A DNA stretch of 64,000 bases, from the NCBI RefSeq assembly GCF_000735135.1, contig NZ_JPLZ01000006.1:1364001-1428000 (forward strand). The letters run 5' to 3'. The notes beneath the pieces were generated by a model. The model ran no database searches, was not told the origin of the DNA, and saw only the letters and a list, made by a program, of their open reading frames with translations. This document shows positions 1 through 7,735 of this stretch, one piece after another. How positions within the stretch are numbered: position 1 is the first letter of the stretch; every line of letters begins with the position of its first letter. The stretch is from Chryseobacterium sp. FH1. GTDB lineage: Bacteria; Bacteroidota; Bacteroidia; Flavobacteriales; Weeksellaceae. Both the position numbers and the translations under genes were made by a program.

Positions 1-396
1 GCAGGAAGAAAAGTGCCGACGCACGGTTCCATCTTGTTCACTGTCGCCGACCAGGACAAAGAAGAAGCGTCTGAAATTGCAAGAAGATTCCATACGATTG
101 GTTTCAGAATCTGGGCGACAGAAGGAACGGCAAAGTATTTCGAGGAAAAAGGAATTCAAACCAAAATCGGTTACAAGATTGGAGAGGAAGATGTCAATTT
201 GATTGATTTGATTCAAAAAGGAAAAGTCCAATACGTTGTCAATACGACCACCAAAGGAAAACAAGCCGAAAGAGACGGTTTCCAAATCAGAAGAATGAGC
301 GTGGAAAACGGCGTTCCTTGTTTGACCTCAATGGATACAGTCGAAGCGATTTTGAAGGTGATTGAAAGTATGACTTTTAAGATGGAGGCGATGTAA
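1..396 (+). CDS. carB: Carbamoyl-phosphate synthase large subunit, C-terminal fragment
   Basis: Only the last 131 codons lie in the window; the frame is open from base 1, so the gene continues to the left. The fragment is the MGS-like allosteric domain that ends the large subunit (GSILFTVADQDK, then RFHTIGFRIWATEGTA, then VVNTTTKGKQAERDGFQIRR). In the family this domain binds effectors such as UMP or ornithine and controls carbamoyl phosphate synthesis for pyrimidine and arginine pathways. The C-terminus (KVIESMTFKMEAM) is normal and a hairpin terminator follows about 25 nt after the stop. The GTG at base 13 is internal, not a start. Confidence 0.93.
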   Translation, partial: AGRKVPTHGSILFTVADQDKEEASEIARRFHTIGFRIWATEGTAKYFEEKGIQTKIGYKIGEEDVNLIDLIQKGKVQYVVNTTTKGKQAERDGFQIRRMSVENGVPCLTSMDTVEAILKVIESMTFKMEAM

Positions 397-420
397 TTTC
401 CAAATGAAATAAATTTATAG

Positions 421-450
421 ACGCATCTTAATTTTTAAGGTGCGTTTTTT
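421..450 (+). terminator. Rho-independent terminator after carB
   Basis: Stem ACGCATCTT (421-429) pairs with AAGGTGCGT (437-445) with one G-T pair, a 7-nt A/T loop, and five further T residues follow. Confidence 0.8.
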
Positions 451-490
451 GTTTTAATGCTTATCTTTAATTCAAATAAATTATCAAAAA

Positions 491-793
491 ATGAAAGCAA
501 CAAACATTTTAATTTTAGCCATTTCGGCATTATCAATTTTCTCCTGCAAGTCCGTTCACGACAGACTGCAAACGGGAACCATTGTAAGAGATTGTACGGG
601 AACTTACGTCCGAGTCGCAGAAAACGAAGATTACTTAGTTTGTAATGCGGATATTTTGGCAACGAAAAAAGACGGCGAAAAAGTGTCAGTGGTTTATGAT
701 TACACAAAAGAATGCGCAGAAAGGGACGGCAAGATCATGTGCATGATGTATCACGAGAACAAAGGAATGATAAGAGTCAAAAGCGTTCAATAA
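491..793 (+). CDS. Small hypothetical lipoprotein (100 aa)
   Basis: A 100-residue protein with a lipoprotein signal peptide: MKATN, a hydrophobic stretch, then SIFSC with the lipobox cysteine at residue 19. The mature part is about 80 residues and holds five further cysteines near residues 35, 51, 70, 78 and 84-85, so disulfides after export are plausible. I do not recognise a family and assign no function. It is a single gene between two terminators, which points to its own transcription unit, although I could not identify a convincing promoter in the 94-nt gap to carB. The coding sequence in this frame is preferred over overlapping frames because of the clear export signal. Confidence 0.7.
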   Translation: MKATNILILAISALSIFSCKSVHDRLQTGTIVRDCTGTYVRVAENEDYLVCNADILATKKDGEKVSVVYDYTKECAERDGKIMCMMYHENKGMIRVKSVQ

Positions 794-807
794 GCTTTAA
801 TAATTAG

Positions 808-840
808 AAACCTCATAATTCAGTTATGAGGTTTTATTTT
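808..840. terminator. Bidirectional terminator between convergent genes
   Basis: AAACCTCATAA (808-818) and TTATGAGGTTT (824-834) form an 11-bp perfect stem around a 5-nt loop, with T-rich sequence on the right. It sits between the stops of the plus-strand lipoprotein gene and the minus-strand gene that ends at 840, and can serve both. Confidence 0.8.
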
Positions 841-1694
841 TAATTTATTTTGAAATATGGTTCATTGAAATATTTGCTGGGTTTGATGTAGATGATCTGC
901 GTTTCCGCATCAAAGATCCAGTTGAATCTCCTGATAAGGTCTGCACCAAAATAACTTGTGCTTTGATTCTTGATCTCTCCCATAAAGAATCCGGCTGATA
1001 CATTTTGCAATGTGATATCATCAATGATTGTCAACATTGGCAGAATTCCTTGTTTGGTACTAATGCTTTGCCCGGCTGAGTTTTTCAGGGTCTTTTCACC
1101 AGTGATCTCAAGTTTTTCATTCAGTTTTTTCGAATCTGCAAATTGATTGCTATAGAGAAGTCCGCCAGAATAACCGGACTGTAACAGAAAGTTCGCTTCA
1201 TAAGTTTCATTACCAATCATATTTTCACAAGTCAGAAAGATTTGACCTTGCTTGTTATAAGTGAATGAAACTTGCTTGTAATCCTTTACATTAGGCAATT
1301 GATCATAGAGCACAAATTGATTGTTGTCATAATCGATCTTATAGGTTTTCCCTTTGAAAATTCCGGTTCCGATTTTTCCATCTGCTTCTTGACCGGTCAA
1401 CTCATTATCAAAAAAGCGGATGTTTTTAAATTCTTTCTTTCCGATTTTCACAGCATTGTTCTCACTCATTCCATTTTTGTCGAAAATTAAACTCTTCGCA
1501 GGTCGTATTCTTTCAGGCGAAATAGATGCGTCTTGCATTGCAATTTGAAACATCAGGTCCAAAGAATCTTTATCATTCACAAGGGTTTTTACAATAATGT
1601 TATTGTATTTTGTGATCCTAAAAGGGATAATTTCCTGAGCATTAACAGAATTAATGAAGAGAATAGTGTATAATAGGAAGTAGATCTTTTTCAA
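840..1694 (-). CDS. Exported retropepsin-like fold protein lacking catalytic aspartates
   Basis: 284 residues with a signal peptide (KKIYFLLYTILFINSVNAQ). The layout resembles the two-repeat retropepsin-like aspartic proteases of Bacteroidota. A first strand-turn sits near residues 42-58 (SLDLMFQIAMQDASIS), a second near 168-180 (NFLLQSGYSGGLL), and the end is typical of the family (FGADLIRRFNWIFDAETQIIYIKP). In active members each turn carries D-T/S-G. Here the first has no DTG and the second reads QSG, so peptidase activity is doubtful. The start codon is TTG: no in-frame ATG exists before the upstream stop, and the signal peptide begins right there. The fold assignment is my reading of the pattern and is moderate; the missing aspartates are seen directly. 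Confidence 0.65.
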   Translation of the reverse strand: MKKIYFLLYTILFINSVNAQEIIPFRITKYNNIIVKTLVNDKDSLDLMFQIAMQDASISPERIRPAKSLIFDKNGMSENNAVKIGKKEFKNIRFFDNELTGQEADGKIGTGIFKGKTYKIDYDNNQFVLYDQLPNVKDYKQVSFTYNKQGQIFLTCENMIGNETYEANFLLQSGYSGGLLYSNQFADSKKLNEKLEITGEKTLKNSAGQSISTKQGILPMLTIIDDITLQNVSAGFFMGEIKNQSTSYFGADLIRRFNWIFDAETQIIYIKPSKYFNEPYFKIN

Positions 1695-1767
1695 AGCGGT
1701 TGGTTTTCATGGTTGTTAATTTCAAATGTAAAAAATAAAAACTATAAAGTCTTATATTTTTTAATCA

Positions 1768-2562
1768 TTAATTATCCATTGTTTCCTCCCGATATTTAAT
1801 GAAAATTGACTGGAAATCTTCTAGGTTAGCTTTGTCAGATTTGGTGATTTTCCCGTCCTTGTAGATAGAATAGGTGTTCTTGGTGCCAACGTCCTTATTC
1901 TTAAAATCGAAATAAATCCCGTTCTGTATTTTCCCGGAAATGTCTGTGTTTAAATAAGCTAAAGCTTTCGGCTCGAATTTGTCTGCGTAGTTTCCATAGA
2001 AAAGTCTCAGCAATGCATCTTCTTTACTGAAAAAATCGCCGATATTTTCGAATATCGCATCCAGATCATCCAGATCGCTTCGAATATCCAACCTGTAAAA
2101 AACCTTGAAAGTCTTATCTGGATTGTCATCACGAAACAGTTGATAATTGGTGGTCAACATATTACTAGTGATGGTTCCATTTGAAATCGAACTTGCTATC
2201 TGTGCTTTTTTGGGTAAATGGTCAAGGTCAAAATCAATATTTTCTATAATGATCGCAGGTTTGTCTTTGTAGAAAAAAGTTCGGACCTGCTTTTTATTCT
2301 TTAATTCGATTTTGATCACCGAATTTTCATCTGCAGCATTGACGATTCGGATTTCGTCCTTTGTCTTGGAAATTATCAATGCATTGCCATAATTTACCGC
2401 GACCATGGCGACAACGATGCTGTCCAACTTCCCATCTTTGTACTTTTTAAACGTGCTTCCACCTTCAATTTCTATTTCACTGAAATCTGATAGATTTTTT
2501 TCTTGTCCGTAAAAACACAGAGAACACAACATCAAAAGTATCAAAGTAAGACTGTTTTTCAT
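1768..2562 (-). CDS. Exported protein of unknown function (264 aa)
   Basis: The protein starts with a signal peptide (MKNSLTLILLMLCSLCFYGQ) and is therefore exported. The rest is charged and soluble, with no motif I can name. A stretch near residues 155-185 (FYRLDIRSDLDDLDAIFENIGDFFSKEDALLRLFY, read in part) looks helical and acidic. The last 25 residues are lysine- and glutamate-rich. It precedes the retropepsin-like gene on the same strand with a 73-nt gap, so the two may be co-transcribed. No function is assigned. Confidence 0.6.
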   Translation of the reverse strand: MKNSLTLILLMLCSLCFYGQEKNLSDFSEIEIEGGSTFKKYKDGKLDSIVVAMVAVNYGNALIISKTKDEIRIVNAADENSVIKIELKNKKQVRTFFYKDKPAIIIENIDFDLDHLPKKAQIASSISNGTITSNMLTTNYQLFRDDNPDKTFKVFYRLDIRSDLDDLDAIFENIGDFFSKEDALLRLFYGNYADKFEPKALAYLNTDISGKIQNGIYFDFKNKDVGTKNTYSIYKDGKITKSDKANLEDFQSIFIKYREETMDN

Positions 2563-2639
2563 ATCAATATTTTAATTTAAGAACAATGAAGATAGGCATT
2601 AAAAATTAGTTTTTTCGTTAAGCTTTAAAGTACAGTTCA

Positions 2640-4229
2640 TTATTTCTTCAAAAGATTGATACTCACTGTCGCCAACTCAGAATCCGGAAATTTTTTAAAC
2701 AAATTAATGTCTGGTTCCAAGCCAGATTCTTTACAAATCCTGTAAAAAACATCGACTTCCAAAATGTATTGGTCAGAAAATCCGTGTGTGGCATCGTAAG
2801 CTGTACAAGCCGTCAATCCAAGATTTTTCGAGGTGATTTCTGGAGAAAGTGTGTGAAGTTCAATCAAAAGCAATCCAAATTTTTCAACATAAGGTGTCCA
2901 CTTTTTCAAATGATTCAAAAGATTTTCTTCGACATCGCGATTGGACAATCGTTTTCCTCGGAAGGCAAATGCACCAGTTGAAGTGCTGATTCCTTGTCTG
3001 TCGGTTTCCAAAACGTCTTCCCAAATTCGGTTATGGTCGAGGAATGTTCTGATATTCAGCAAATCTCCCAATTCGATATTGTAGTCGGATTGCAGATCTT
3101 CGGCAAGTTGTCTCGGATTTCCAATGTCGCCCCAAATCACCTTTGCCCAAATGTCATTTTTGATGAGATTGGCGCGCGTCACTTTCAACGATGCTGGATT
3201 GTAGTCCGCGCCAACCAAAAATAACGGATGTTCTTCCAAATATTTTCCGCGCAAAGTCTGCCTCTCGATGACTTCATAAAGGTGTTGCAAAAGGGCGCCA
3301 TTTCCGCAACCCATATCCAAAATTCCCTTTGGTTGCTCATTGATTGGCAGGTTGAAAATTTCAATGATGAACTCATCAATCACTTTGAAATAGGTCAAAT
3401 GCGCGCCACCACTTCCCCAAACATTCATCTCGCGGTTCACGTGGATTTCGTCTTCGCCATCTTCAATTTCACGGATTTCTGACGCTTTTCCGAAAATCAG
3501 ATTGTCCAATTTTGAGAACATCGGCAGATAAGAAACTGTTACGCCATAAGCTGTTGCGCGTCTCGCAAAGAAAAGTCCCGTTTCCGTGAATTGGAAATTA
3601 TTTCCCTTTTTGGAAAACCAGCCGATTTCTGAAAGATAATTGAGAATGATTTCAAAATAATGCGGATTCTTGTGAAACTCTTCCGCGCTGAAACTTGCTT
3701 CCATAAAGTATTTGTGAAACATTCCGCTCATTCCGAGTTTGATGATGATTGGACCAACCAGCGCGCCTTCGATATGTTTTTGGATTTGATATTTTAATGA
3801 ATTTACATCTACGTTTTCCATCAAAAAAGATTTGTACTTTTCGAAGAGAGAGATCCACTTTTTACAGAGCTCTTCGGTCAGTTCTTTGGAATTGATAACG
3901 TTTGGATCCGATAAAAATTCCGCCAGATCACAGTAGATATTTTGATGAGAAAACGCCTCTTCGGTTTTAGAATTGACTGTTATTTTCACAACATCGGTTT
4001 CATTATCCAAGTGATAATCCAGAAAACCTTGTGAAGCCAAAACCCGCAACGCCACATTCAAATAACCTTTATTGGAATTAAATTTTTCATTGATCTCAGA
4101 AAGTTCCAAAGTTTGATTTTCATTAATGAAATCCAAAATATTTTTCTTCGACAAAGCCGAAATCACAGGCGCTGTCACAATCCCATCCAAATGTCTGAAA
4201 ATCGATTCCCGAAGTTTTTTCTTATCCAT
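2640..4229 (-). CDS. Large class I SAM-dependent methyltransferase, possibly AprA-like
   Basis: 529 residues. A SAM-binding motif I is clear at about residues 304-312 (ILDMGCGNGALLQ), followed by an acidic strand end (FLVGADYNPASLKVTRANL) and a motif-IV-like region (ELGDLLNIRTFLDHNR). The N-terminal half contains two winged-helix-like segments, about 10-75 and 150-225, each with the pattern of a small-molecule methyltransferase dimerisation domain (for example LVGPIIIKLGMSGMFHKYF). Such doubled N-termini occur in the AprA-type methyltransferases of polyketide systems and in relatives outside clusters; that link is an inference. No secondary-metabolite genes are adjacent. The substrate is unknown. 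It is divergent from ada, with 131 nt between the starts. Confidence 0.7.
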   Translation of the reverse strand: MDKKKLRESIFRHLDGIVTAPVISALSKKNILDFINENQTLELSEINEKFNSNKGYLNVALRVLASQGFLDYHLDNETDVVKITVNSKTEEAFSHQNIYCDLAEFLSDPNVINSKELTEELCKKWISLFEKYKSFLMENVDVNSLKYQIQKHIEGALVGPIIIKLGMSGMFHKYFMEASFSAEEFHKNPHYFEIILNYLSEIGWFSKKGNNFQFTETGLFFARRATAYGVTVSYLPMFSKLDNLIFGKASEIREIEDGEDEIHVNREMNVWGSGGAHLTYFKVIDEFIIEIFNLPINEQPKGILDMGCGNGALLQHLYEVIERQTLRGKYLEEHPLFLVGADYNPASLKVTRANLIKNDIWAKVIWGDIGNPRQLAEDLQSDYNIELGDLLNIRTFLDHNRIWEDVLETDRQGISTSTGAFAFRGKRLSNRDVEENLLNHLKKWTPYVEKFGLLLIELHTLSPEITSKNLGLTACTAYDATHGFSDQYILEVDVFYRICKESGLEPDINLFKKFPDSELATVSINLLKK

Positions 4230-4307
4230 AAAACTGTGATTTTTGTGTTTTGGAAGATAATATTTTTCAGGAATATGAAAGAGAAAAATTGCTTGTTCAT
4301 TTTTCGG

Positions 4308-4339
4308 TTGTCATCAAATTTCCAAAACAATTACATTTG
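4308..4339 (+). promoter_or_regulatory. Bacteroidota-type promoter of ada
   Basis: TTG at 4308-4310 is followed after 21 nt by TACATTTG at 4332-4339, matching the TTG-N17-23-TAnnTTTG consensus of the Bacteroidota housekeeping sigma factor. It predicts a start near 4345 and a leader of about 16 nt before the ATG at 4361. Confidence 0.65.
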
Positions 4340-4360
4340 TATCATTAATTATCATTTTTT

Positions 4361-5404
4361 ATGAAACCAAGTTTCGAACAGATGTACCAAGCTTCTTTCC
4401 AAAAAGATCCCGACTTCGAAGGTGTCTTTTGGATGGGCGTGAAAACGACAGGCATTTTCTGTCGACCAACCTGTACTGCGAGAAAACCAAAACCAGAGAA
4501 TGTTGAGTTTTTTGACAATACAAAAGACGCTATTTTAAAAGGTTATCGCCCGTGCAAAGTCTGTAAACCATTGGAAAATCCAGATGAAACGCCGATTGAA
4601 ATTCAGAAGCTGATGAATGAATTGTCTGAGAATCCGGAACTTAAATTCAAGGATGTAGATTTGATTGGTCGTGGATTATTGCCTGCAACTGTGAAACGCT
4701 GGTTTCTAAAATACCACGGAATGACCTTCCACGCCTTTCAAAGAACCTTTAAAATCAACTCGGCTTTCAAAAAGCTTCAGCAAGGTGAGAATGTTTTGGA
4801 TGTGGCTTTGGAAAATGGTTATGAAAGTTTGAGTGGTTTTAATGAAAGTTTTAAATCCATCATCGGAACTTCACCAAAAAATTCGAAACTGGAAAAAATT
4901 GTTGACCTCAAAAGAATCGAAACACCGCTCGGAACGATGGTTGCGTGTGCTAATGACGAAGGAATTTGTCTGTTGGAATATTCCGACCGAAAATCACTTT
5001 CGAGAGAATTAGAGGAAATTTCAAAATACTTTAAAGCGAACATTATCCAAGGTGAAAATCCGCATTTCAAAACTTTGGAAACAGAATTGACCGAATATTT
5101 TGAAGGAAAAAGATTGGATTTTACCGTTCCACTTTCGCCTGTCGGAACAGATTTTCAGAAAAATGTCTGGAAAATTCTACGAACCATTCCGTACGGAATG
5201 ACGAGAAGTTACCAGCAACAAGCGGACATTCTTGGCAATCCAAAAGCTGTGAGAGCTGTTGCCAATGCGAATGGACTTAATAAAATTTCAATTATTATCC
5301 CTTGTCACAGGGTCATCGGAACCAATGGAACTTTGACAGGTTACGGCGGTGGAATCTGGCGAAAACAGAAACTTTTGGAATTGGAAAAAGCTATTCTTTT
5401 TTAG
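4361..5404 (+). CDS. ada: Bifunctional DNA repair methyltransferase / AraC-type regulator Ada
   Basis: 347 residues in the full Ada order. The N-terminal zinc domain has Cys34, Cys38, Cys65 and Cys68 (IFCRPTC and RPCKVC). In Ada proteins the first of these accepts methyl groups from phosphotriesters and switches on activation. An AraC-type helix-turn-helix region (about 85-175) follows. A C-terminal O6-methylguanine-DNA methyltransferase domain carries the IIPCHRVIG active site, with Cys315 as acceptor. All key cysteines are present, so sensing and repair both look intact. It has its own consensus promoter and probably regulates itself. A GNAT acetyltransferase gene follows after 82 nt on the same strand and may be co-transcribed. 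Confidence 0.95.
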   Translation: MKPSFEQMYQASFQKDPDFEGVFWMGVKTTGIFCRPTCTARKPKPENVEFFDNTKDAILKGYRPCKVCKPLENPDETPIEIQKLMNELSENPELKFKDVDLIGRGLLPATVKRWFLKYHGMTFHAFQRTFKINSAFKKLQQGENVLDVALENGYESLSGFNESFKSIIGTSPKNSKLEKIVDLKRIETPLGTMVACANDEGICLLEYSDRKSLSRELEEISKYFKANIIQGENPHFKTLETELTEYFEGKRLDFTVPLSPVGTDFQKNVWKILRTIPYGMTRSYQQQADILGNPKAVRAVANANGLNKISIIIPCHRVIGTNGTLTGYGGGIWRKQKLLELEKAILF

Positions 5405-5445
5405 TTCAATGTTCAAAATTTATTATTCAATGTTTAATAATTTTG

Positions 5446-5480
5446 AACTATCAACTATCAACTATCAACTATCAACTATC
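5446..5480 (+). repeat. Tandem heptamer repeat, five copies
   Basis: Five perfect copies of AACTATC run from 5446 to 5480 and end seven bases before the ATG of the GNAT gene. The unit length is not a multiple of three. The repeat sits where a ribosome binding region would be, so copy-number change could alter spacing or translation; that is an inference. Confidence 0.9.
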
Positions 5481-5486
5481 AACCAA

Positions 5487-6023
5487 ATGAACATTCAGCC
5501 TATATTAGAAAACGAAAATGTAAAACTCGTTCCGCTTGATCAAACTGATTTTGAGCAATTATTATCTGTTGCTTCAGATCCTCTCGTTTGGGAACAACAT
5601 CCGAACAAAGACCGCTACAAAAGGGAAGTCTTCGAGAATTTCTTCCAAGGTGCAATGGAAAGTGGTGGTGCGTTCAAAATCATTGAGACAAACACGGGCG
5701 AAATTGCTGGAAGCACAAGATTTTATGATTATAATCCAGACGATAATTCCATTTTCATTGGTTATACTTTTTACGGAAGGAAATTCTGGGGCTCAAAACT
5801 CAATCCGCAGGTCAAAAAATTAATGCTGGATTATATTTTTCAATTCGTTGATAAAGTCAATTTCCACGTTGGTAAAGACAACATCCGTTCGCAAAAAGCA
5901 ATGGAAACACTAGGCGCGAAAAATGTGGATGAAGTGAATGTTGCGTATGCTTATGAACCAGAACGATTGAATGTCGTCTTTGAAATTAAAAAAGAGAATT
6001 ATCAGAAGTCAGAGACTATTTAA
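5487..6023 (+). CDS. GNAT-family N-acetyltransferase (RimJ/RimL type)
   Basis: 178 residues from the ATG at 5487 (MNIQPILENENVKLVPL). The open frame extends upstream into ada and through the heptamer repeats, but homologues start like the sequence chosen here. Family features are a beta-strand N-terminus, GEIAGSTRFYDY, the acetyl-CoA-binding turn region FIGYTFYGRKFWGSKLN, and a C-terminal NFHVGKDNIRSQKAMETLGAK typical of small-molecule or N-terminal acetyltransferases of this group. It probably acetylates an amine using acetyl-CoA in the cytoplasm; the substrate is unknown. It lies 82 nt after ada on the same strand. Confidence 0.85.
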   Translation: MNIQPILENENVKLVPLDQTDFEQLLSVASDPLVWEQHPNKDRYKREVFENFFQGAMESGGAFKIIETNTGEIAGSTRFYDYNPDDNSIFIGYTFYGRKFWGSKLNPQVKKLMLDYIFQFVDKVNFHVGKDNIRSQKAMETLGAKNVDEVNVAYAYEPERLNVVFEIKKENYQKSETI

Positions 6024-6074
6024 AATTTCATCAAAGTTATTTCCCCAATTCTAAAGGGAGTAATTTCGATGAAA

Positions 6075-6130
6075 TTTCTAATTGATTTTTGTACCCTTTA
6101 GGGTTGGGGTAAACAAAAATCAATTAGAAA
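6075..6130. repeat. 18-bp perfect inverted repeat
   Basis: Arms at 6075-6092 (TTTCTAATTGATTTTTGT) and 6113-6130 are exact reverse complements separated by 20 nt. The spacer (ACCCTTTAGGGTTGGGGTAA) is itself partly complementary to 6043-6062 (CCCCAATTCTAAAGGGAGTA). Two alternative folds therefore compete. It lies between convergent genes and may terminate transcription or be a REP-type element. Confidence 0.85.
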
Positions 6131-6173
6131 AAAAATATTAGGTTTTCTACAGAATCTTTTCGTTCAAAATTTT

Positions 6174-6569
6174 TCACAAAACCAATTCCTCAAATAACCT
6201 CTCAAAAGTCTTCTCCAAATCCAAGCTCGCTCCGGGATGAGGTCTTGAAGTCTGAATGATAGAACTCTTCACAGCGGTCAACCATCGGAAACGCTCAGGA
6301 ATTTCGAGTTGCGCAATCGAGCCGGCCGATTTTTCCCCGTTCGCAATATTGACAAAAGATTCCAAATGTTTCTTCACATCATCAAAATCGATTTTCGAAT
6401 GGATCACCCGAAATTTCTCCTCACAAAGATGAATTTTAACCTTGATGAATTTCTCTCTTTTTGAGAATAAAATCAATCCCACATTAAAGAATTCCTCACG
6501 CTCAGGCTTCGGCACCAAGCGTATCACCGCATACTCATATAACTTTTGCTTTTGCATTTTTGGCTTCAT
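6174..6569 (-). CDS. DUF3037 family protein, partner of a HipA-like kinase
   Basis: 131 residues matching the DUF3037 pattern: an N-terminal strand YEYAVIRLVPKPEREEFFNVGLILFS, then a conserved FRWLTAVKSSIIQTSRPHPG segment near residues 94-113. The family has no settled biochemical role but is commonly encoded with the HipA-like kinase found here just upstream. Its start (ATG at 6569) overlaps the last 35 nt of the kinase gene, suggesting translational coupling; a second ATG at 6557 (MQKQKLYEY) is an alternative start. Function as an adaptor or antagonist of the kinase is inference only. Confidence 0.85.
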   Translation of the reverse strand: MKPKMQKQKLYEYAVIRLVPKPEREEFFNVGLILFSKREKFIKVKIHLCEEKFRVIHSKIDFDDVKKHLESFVNIANGEKSAGSIAQLEIPERFRWLTAVKSSIIQTSRPHPGASLDLEKTFERLFEELVL

Positions 6570-7323
6570 TTAAAAAGTTATCAGAATGGTCTCGTCTCAA
6601 AGTCAGGAATTGAAAGTAAACATTTTTTATTTCAGTAGGCGTCAGTTCGGTATCGTTCCATTGCAACCAATCTTCAGGAATCAGTTCTACGATCTCTCTC
6701 AAAACGTCGTCCGTCAATATCGCTTTGAATCTTTCATTGGCAGAATCTAATTCAGAAGCTTGAGGCAACAAAACGTGGTCTTTGATCATCACAAACGGAC
6801 TTACGGCATTCTTCTCCCAATTGTCCCAGGAATGGTGGAAGTAGAGCGAGGCACCGTTGTCGATCAGCCACAATTCTTTGTGCCACATCAGCATATTCGT
6901 ATTTCGGAAAGTGCGGTCAATATTGGTAAGGAAAGCATCTAGCCAAACAATTTCGGAAGATAATTTCGCATCTATTTTCACTGCGCCAGGATCGTAAGTG
7001 ATGGCGCCAGAGAGATAATGCAATGCGAGATTCAGTCCGCAACTGCCTTTCAAAAGATCTTGAATTTCTTCATCGGCTTCACTTCTTCCAAAATCCACCG
7101 AAAGATTCGCAAACACCAATTCCGGAATTCGGAATCCCAAAACCTGAGAAATTTTTCCACCGATCAATTCAGAGATCAAAGCCTTCACGCCGTGTCCAGC
7201 ACCTCGGAATTTCAACACATATTTGAAATCGTCATCTGCTTCTGCCAACGCCGGCAAAGAGCCACCTTCTCGTAATGGCAGAATGTAGCGCGTGACGGTA
7301 ACTGTTCTTAAAGATAAGTCCAA
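6535..7323 (-). CDS. HipA-like protein kinase (HipA_2 type)
   Basis: 262 residues. The N-terminus (VTRYILPLREGGSLPALAEADD) and the ATP-lysine strand (FKYVLKFRGAGHGVKALISELIGG) match the short HipA-like family. A catalytic-loop-like DAFLTNIDRTFRNTNML sits near 130-146, and a metal-binding LWLIDNGASLYF (DNG in place of DFG) near 152-163. It lacks the N-terminal subdomain of classical HipA toxins and no HipB-like antitoxin is adjacent; the neighbour is DUF3037. The start is TTG at 7323: there is no in-frame ATG between the upstream stop and the conserved N-terminus. Serine/threonine kinase activity is expected from the family; the target is unknown. Confidence 0.82.
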   Translation of the reverse strand: MDLSLRTVTVTRYILPLREGGSLPALAEADDDFKYVLKFRGAGHGVKALISELIGGKISQVLGFRIPELVFANLSVDFGRSEADEEIQDLLKGSCGLNLALHYLSGAITYDPGAVKIDAKLSSEIVWLDAFLTNIDRTFRNTNMLMWHKELWLIDNGASLYFHHSWDNWEKNAVSPFVMIKDHVLLPQASELDSANERFKAILTDDVLREIVELIPEDWLQWNDTELTPTEIKNVYFQFLTLRRDHSDNFLNEAKNAKAKVI

Positions 7324-7386
7324 TCTGTAATTTTTTGTAAAAATAAGTTATTAAAATCAAATTTGACAAGGTCGAACTATATTAGG

Positions 7387-7520
7387 TTTGGGCGCCTTTA
7401 TCCACCTTCCACTCCCGCTTTTTTCTGATATTGCGATCGACGTAAAGTCATCAATAGAACTTTTTTAAAATCGCAATATCAGAAAAAGAGCTACGTTCAA
7501 GTCGGGGCGCGCTTCGCAAA
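7387..7520. repeat. REP-like palindromic element, copy A
   Basis: Intergenic element with conserved outer blocks (ATCCACCTTCCACTCCCGCT on the left, GAGCTACGTTCAAGTCGGGG on the right) around an 18-bp inverted repeat (7420-7437 with 7470-7487). The same outer blocks recur at 41671-41763 (reverse orientation) and, more diverged, at 45343-45460. The 364-nt gap between the kinase gene and the next plus-strand gene holds this element and a short tandem repeat, and no other gene. Confidence 0.8.
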
Positions 7521-7610
7521 GTTGAAACATTTGTTATAAAACTGAAAATTACCCAAATTATCAACGCTAATACTCACAAACTCTCTCACGCTCCAACACT
7601 CAAACTCTCC

Positions 7611-7653
7611 AACCCTCCAATTCGAAACCCTCCAATTCGAAACCCTCCAACTC
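7611..7653 (+). repeat. 15-bp tandem repeat, about three copies
   Basis: The unit AAACCCTCCAATTCG repeats about three times, and is preceded by related CTC-rich sequence from about 7565. It is low-complexity spacer sequence upstream of the flavin oxidoreductase gene. A -7-like box TATTTTTG follows at 7666-7673. Confidence 0.75.
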
Positions 7654-7735
7654 AACATATTTTCCTATTTTTGAAAAAAATAAATCAATGTCCAGCTTCA
7701 TAGACTTCGGAATTGCCTCAAAACAATATCACGGA

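Noticed and set aside
5349-5486. In-frame extension of the GNAT gene into ada and through the heptamer repeats
   Set aside because: The extension overlaps the conserved end of ada and encodes repeat-derived residues; family members start at the ATG at 5487.
5446-7653. CRISPR-like arrays at short tandem repeats
   Set aside because: Units are 7 and 15 bp with no unique spacers and no cas genes are in the window.
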